Assembly (NCBI GenBank): GCA_944327225.1
Contig: CALVGZ010000008.1
Span: 1-64,000, forward strand
Direction: 5' to 3'
From: Candidatus Gastranaerophilales bacterium
GTDB lineage: Bacteria > Cyanobacteriota > Vampirovibrionia > Gastranaerophilales > Gastranaerophilaceae
Length of the DNA: 64,000 nt
Positions within the stretch are counted from its first letter, which is position 1. Each line of letters begins with the position of its first letter. The notes below the pieces were generated by a model. That model saw nothing but the letters and a program-made list of their open reading frames with translations. It did not search any database and was not told the DNA's origin. The position numbers were made by a program, and so were the translations under genes. Positions 61,764 to 64,000 of the stretch are shown here, in pieces.

Positions 61764-62555
61764 ATGACCGATTATATTGGAGTATTAGATAGCGGAGTGG
61801 GAGGATTGAGTGTATTATCCGAGTTGATAAATGTTATGCCAAAAGGTAATTTTTTATATTTCGGTGATACAAAAAATATGCCCTATGGAACAAAGACTCC
61901 GGATGAAATATATTCGTATACGAAAAATATTTTGAATTTTTTTGTCAAAAAAAATGTAACAAATGTTGTGTTTGCTTGTAATACTACTTCTGCAGTTGCT
62001 TATGACAGATTGAACGAAGAATTTAAAGATGTTGTGAAAATTTTTCCTTTAATTCAAACTGTTATAAAGAGTGCCATAAATGATTTAAAGGATAATGATA
62101 CGATAGCAGTTTTTGCAACTCGTGCAACAGTTAATTCAAAGAAGTATGAAATGGAAATTGAGAAGTATAATTCAAAAGTTAATGTTTTGGGAATAGATTG
62201 CAGCGGGTTTGTTGAAATAGTTGAAAAAAGATTGTATCAGGATGAAAAATCATTAGAATTAATTAAGTCCAAAATGGATATAATTAAACAGTCTGGTGCA
62301 AGGAGAGTTGTTTTAGGCTGTACTCATTATCCGTATTTATTGAATATATTTAAAAAGTTCAATTCGGACATTGAATATTTTAATCCAGCTGGTTGTCTTT
62401 CAAGGATTGTAAAGGAAAACGCAAATTTAAGCAATGATTTTTATAATGGCAAAGGTGAAGTCAAATTTTATGTCTCAAAAAGTCCTGAAGAATTTAGAAA
62501 AAGTGCTGAGCCGTTTTTTAATATTGGAGATGAAATTATTTTGGTTAATCAATAA
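61764..62555 (+). CDS. murI: Glutamate racemase
   Basis: Makes D-glutamate for peptidoglycan. 263 residues. LDSGVGGLSVL at the start, catalytic cysteines in ACNTTSAVAYD and VLGCTHYPYL, plus FGDTKNMPYG. Cotranscribed with the amidase gene (one base between). The end overlaps glgC on the other strand by 11 bases. Confidence 0.97.
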   Translation: MTDYIGVLDSGVGGLSVLSELINVMPKGNFLYFGDTKNMPYGTKTPDEIYSYTKNILNFFVKKNVTNVVFACNTTSAVAYDRLNEEFKDVVKIFPLIQTVIKSAINDLKDNDTIAVFATRATVNSKKYEMEIEKYNSKVNVLGIDCSGFVEIVEKRLYQDEKSLELIKSKMDIIKQSGARRVVLGCTHYPYLLNIFKKFNSDIEYFNPAGCLSRIVKENANLSNDFYNGKGEVKFYVSKSPEEFRKSAEPFFNIGDEIILVNQ

Positions 62556-63783
62556 TTGCTCCCTTAGGCACAACAGTTATTCCGCCTTGAGACACATAAA
62601 AACCTCTTTTTAAATCATCTTCTCTGTTATAGCCGATTTCTGTGTATGGCGGTATATTGACGTTTTTATCAATAATTGCACGATTTATTTGAGAGTGCCT
62701 GCCGATTGTAACATTTTCCATCAGAATTGAATCTACTACACTTGAATAACTGTTAATTCTGACACTGGGAGACAGTACACATCCGGAAATGCAACCGCCT
62801 GAAATTATGCAACCTTCTGAAACAAGAGAATTTTTTGCAACACCTACTCTTTCATCTTCATCCCAAATGAATTTTGCAGGCGGAAAATTGTAATTATATG
62901 TTCTTAAGGGCCATTCTTGCGAATATAAGTTTAATTCCGGAGAATATGCCAATAAATCCATATTTGCCATAAAATAGCTGTCTACATTTCCGACATCTCT
63001 CCAGTAGCCTTGTTCAGCAGGAAGCATTCCTTGAAAAGTATTTGAGCTAAAGTTGTAGATATAAACTTTTGAACCGTTTTTTAGCATATTCGGGATAATA
63101 TTTTTTCCGAAATCATGACTTGATTCTTCATCAAATGCGTCATATTCAAGTTCTTCAATTAATTTATTCGGTTCAAATATGTAATTTCCCATTGATGCAA
63201 GGCATTTTGTGGGGTCATTTGGTATGTGTTTCGGAGTTGTTTTGGGCTTTTCAATAAAATTTTGCAATCTCCAATCGTCGTCAACTTCTATAATTCCATA
63301 TTCGCTTGCAAGTTCAATAGGGATTGCAATTGCTGAAATTGTTAAGTCGGCATTTTTCTTAATATGATAATCTAACATTTGGCGAACATCCATTTTATAG
63401 ATGTGATCGCCGCCAAAAATACAAACATGACTAAAGTTTTCATCTGTTATTTGGTTTTTGTTTTGATATATCGCATCTGCTGTTCCTTTGTACCAGTTTC
63501 CATCCGTTCTCATTTGTGCAGGAACAAGATCTACATACTGGTCAATTGAAGGACACAAACTCCAACCCCTTGATATGTGCTTATTAAGTGAGTCTGATTT
63601 ATATTGAGTTAAAACTTTTATTTTATAAAAACCCGAATTAACGAAGTTATTTAGAACAAAATCAATAATTCTGTATCTGCCGCCAAAAGGAACGGCAGGC
63701 TTTGCACGATCTTTGGTTAAGGGATAGAGGCGTTTTCCTTGTCCACCGGCTAAAATCATTGTTAAAACTTGATTGTGATACAT
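62545..63783 (-). CDS. glgC: Glucose-1-phosphate adenylyltransferase
   Basis: Makes ADP-glucose for glycogen synthesis. 412 residues. The nucleotide-binding start TMILAGGQGKRLYPLTKDRAKPAVPFGG is intact, as are WYKGTADAIYQN and the substrate block IIEVDDDWRLQNFIEKP. The C-terminal left-handed helix with hexapeptide repeats (SLVSEGCIISGGCISGCVL ... NVTIGRHSQI) is present. The gene stands alone here; glgA and glgB are not in the window. Consistent with the cyanobacterial-type glycogen pathway. Confidence 0.97.
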   Translation of the reverse strand: MYHNQVLTMILAGGQGKRLYPLTKDRAKPAVPFGGRYRIIDFVLNNFVNSGFYKIKVLTQYKSDSLNKHISRGWSLCPSIDQYVDLVPAQMRTDGNWYKGTADAIYQNKNQITDENFSHVCIFGGDHIYKMDVRQMLDYHIKKNADLTISAIAIPIELASEYGIIEVDDDWRLQNFIEKPKTTPKHIPNDPTKCLASMGNYIFEPNKLIEELEYDAFDEESSHDFGKNIIPNMLKNGSKVYIYNFSSNTFQGMLPAEQGYWRDVGNVDSYFMANMDLLAYSPELNLYSQEWPLRTYNYNFPPAKFIWDEDERVGVAKNSLVSEGCIISGGCISGCVLSPSVRINSYSSVVDSILMENVTIGRHSQINRAIIDKNVNIPPYTEIGYNREDDLKRGFYVSQGGITVVPKGAIID

Positions 63784-63935
63784 AATATAACCTATTTATT
63801 TATATTCTTATTTTACTTTTTGGAATAATTAATTACAATAATTCAAATATATGTATTTTAGGGTAATAATTATTTACTGTTTTAATTAAATAATTTTTTG
63901 TTGTACAATTTTTACATAGTCAAATAAGGAGCTTT

Positions 63936-64000
63936 ATGACATCTACGGTTGCGTTCATAGGAAAATCAGGAAGCGGTAAGACAACTTTCGTTAAAGCTTT
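63936..64000 (+). CDS. P-loop NTPase, cut by the window edge
   Basis: Only 21 codons are visible from ATG 63936. They encode MTSTVAFIGKSGSGKTTFVK, a Walker A motif (GKSGSGKT) right at the N terminus. AAGGAGC precedes the ATG. The pattern suits a small GTPase, a MinD/ArsA-type ATPase or a CooC-like insertase; the family cannot be set. Confidence 0.8.
   Translation, partial: MTSTVAFIGKSGSGKTTFVKA

Overview
The window is a strongly AT-rich, gene-dense stretch of a bacterial chromosome with no insertion sequences, phage genes or CRISPR array. The gene content fits a non-photosynthetic relative of the cyanobacteria (Melainabacteria/Vampirovibrionia, probably a Gastranaerophilales-like lineage). 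It has an envelope with an MCE lipid-transport protein and an AMIN-type amidase, a cyanobacterial-style hybrid CheA carrying a C-terminal receiver, GlgC, and flagellar export and basal-body genes. The taxonomic assignment is an inference from gene content; no 16S rRNA or ribosomal protein cluster is present to settle it.

Layout. 1-445: 3' part of RNase P RNA and back-to-back terminators. 446-4989 (minus): iron alcohol dehydrogenase, a DnaQ-type exonuclease, an MCE/MlaD protein and IlvD. 5136-9877: CtpA-type protease, two signalling-type or unknown proteins, and a GT-C glycosyltransferase broken by a frameshift in a T9 tract. 9874-13462: ClpP, an FAD dehydrogenase and an HgdC-like [4Fe-4S] activase with an unknown partner. 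13449-20091: a chemosensory island (hybrid CheA, MCP without a sensor domain, REC plus degenerate GGDEF protein, double-CheW protein). A Maf-type glycosyltransferase (20059-21990) follows. 22015-25168: two secreted proteins, LspA, an RluA-type pseudouridine synthase and a small coiled-coil membrane protein.

25165-31762 (minus): flagellar operon, in transcription order lytic transglycosylase, FliE, FliF, FliG-position protein, FliH and FlhA. Directly upstream lie a 24-bp palindrome and a gene for a protein made of four winged-helix domains (31893-33020). 33141-41333: a two-repeat membrane protein, amino-acid permease, MBL hydrolase, SpoIID-like protein, HU, YlxR, a methyltransferase and an active-looking GAF-GGDEF cyclase. 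42192-43703: a free-standing soluble copy of the FlhA cytoplasmic domain. 43723-44036: tRNA-Lys(UUU) with tandem 106-bp repeats built from pieces of its own 5' half. 44263-51909: secreted and membrane proteins, a pair of GNAT-like paralogues and a U32 peptidase.

52005-53875: FliM, FliN and a receiver protein, forming the second flagellar locus. 53967-63783: CoaD, a coiled-coil protein, an AMIN-like membrane protein with a coupled 49-residue ORF, Era, two sugar ABC permeases, AMIN amidase, MurI and GlgC. The start of a P-loop protein runs off the right edge.

The most distinctive content centres on the flagellum/type III export apparatus: a soluble FlhA-C paralogue, a divergent protein in the FliG slot, a transglycosylase without a Sec signal, and a four-wHTH regulator facing the operon. 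Several genes also have extended -10 promoters placed so close to the ATG that the mRNAs are probably leaderless.
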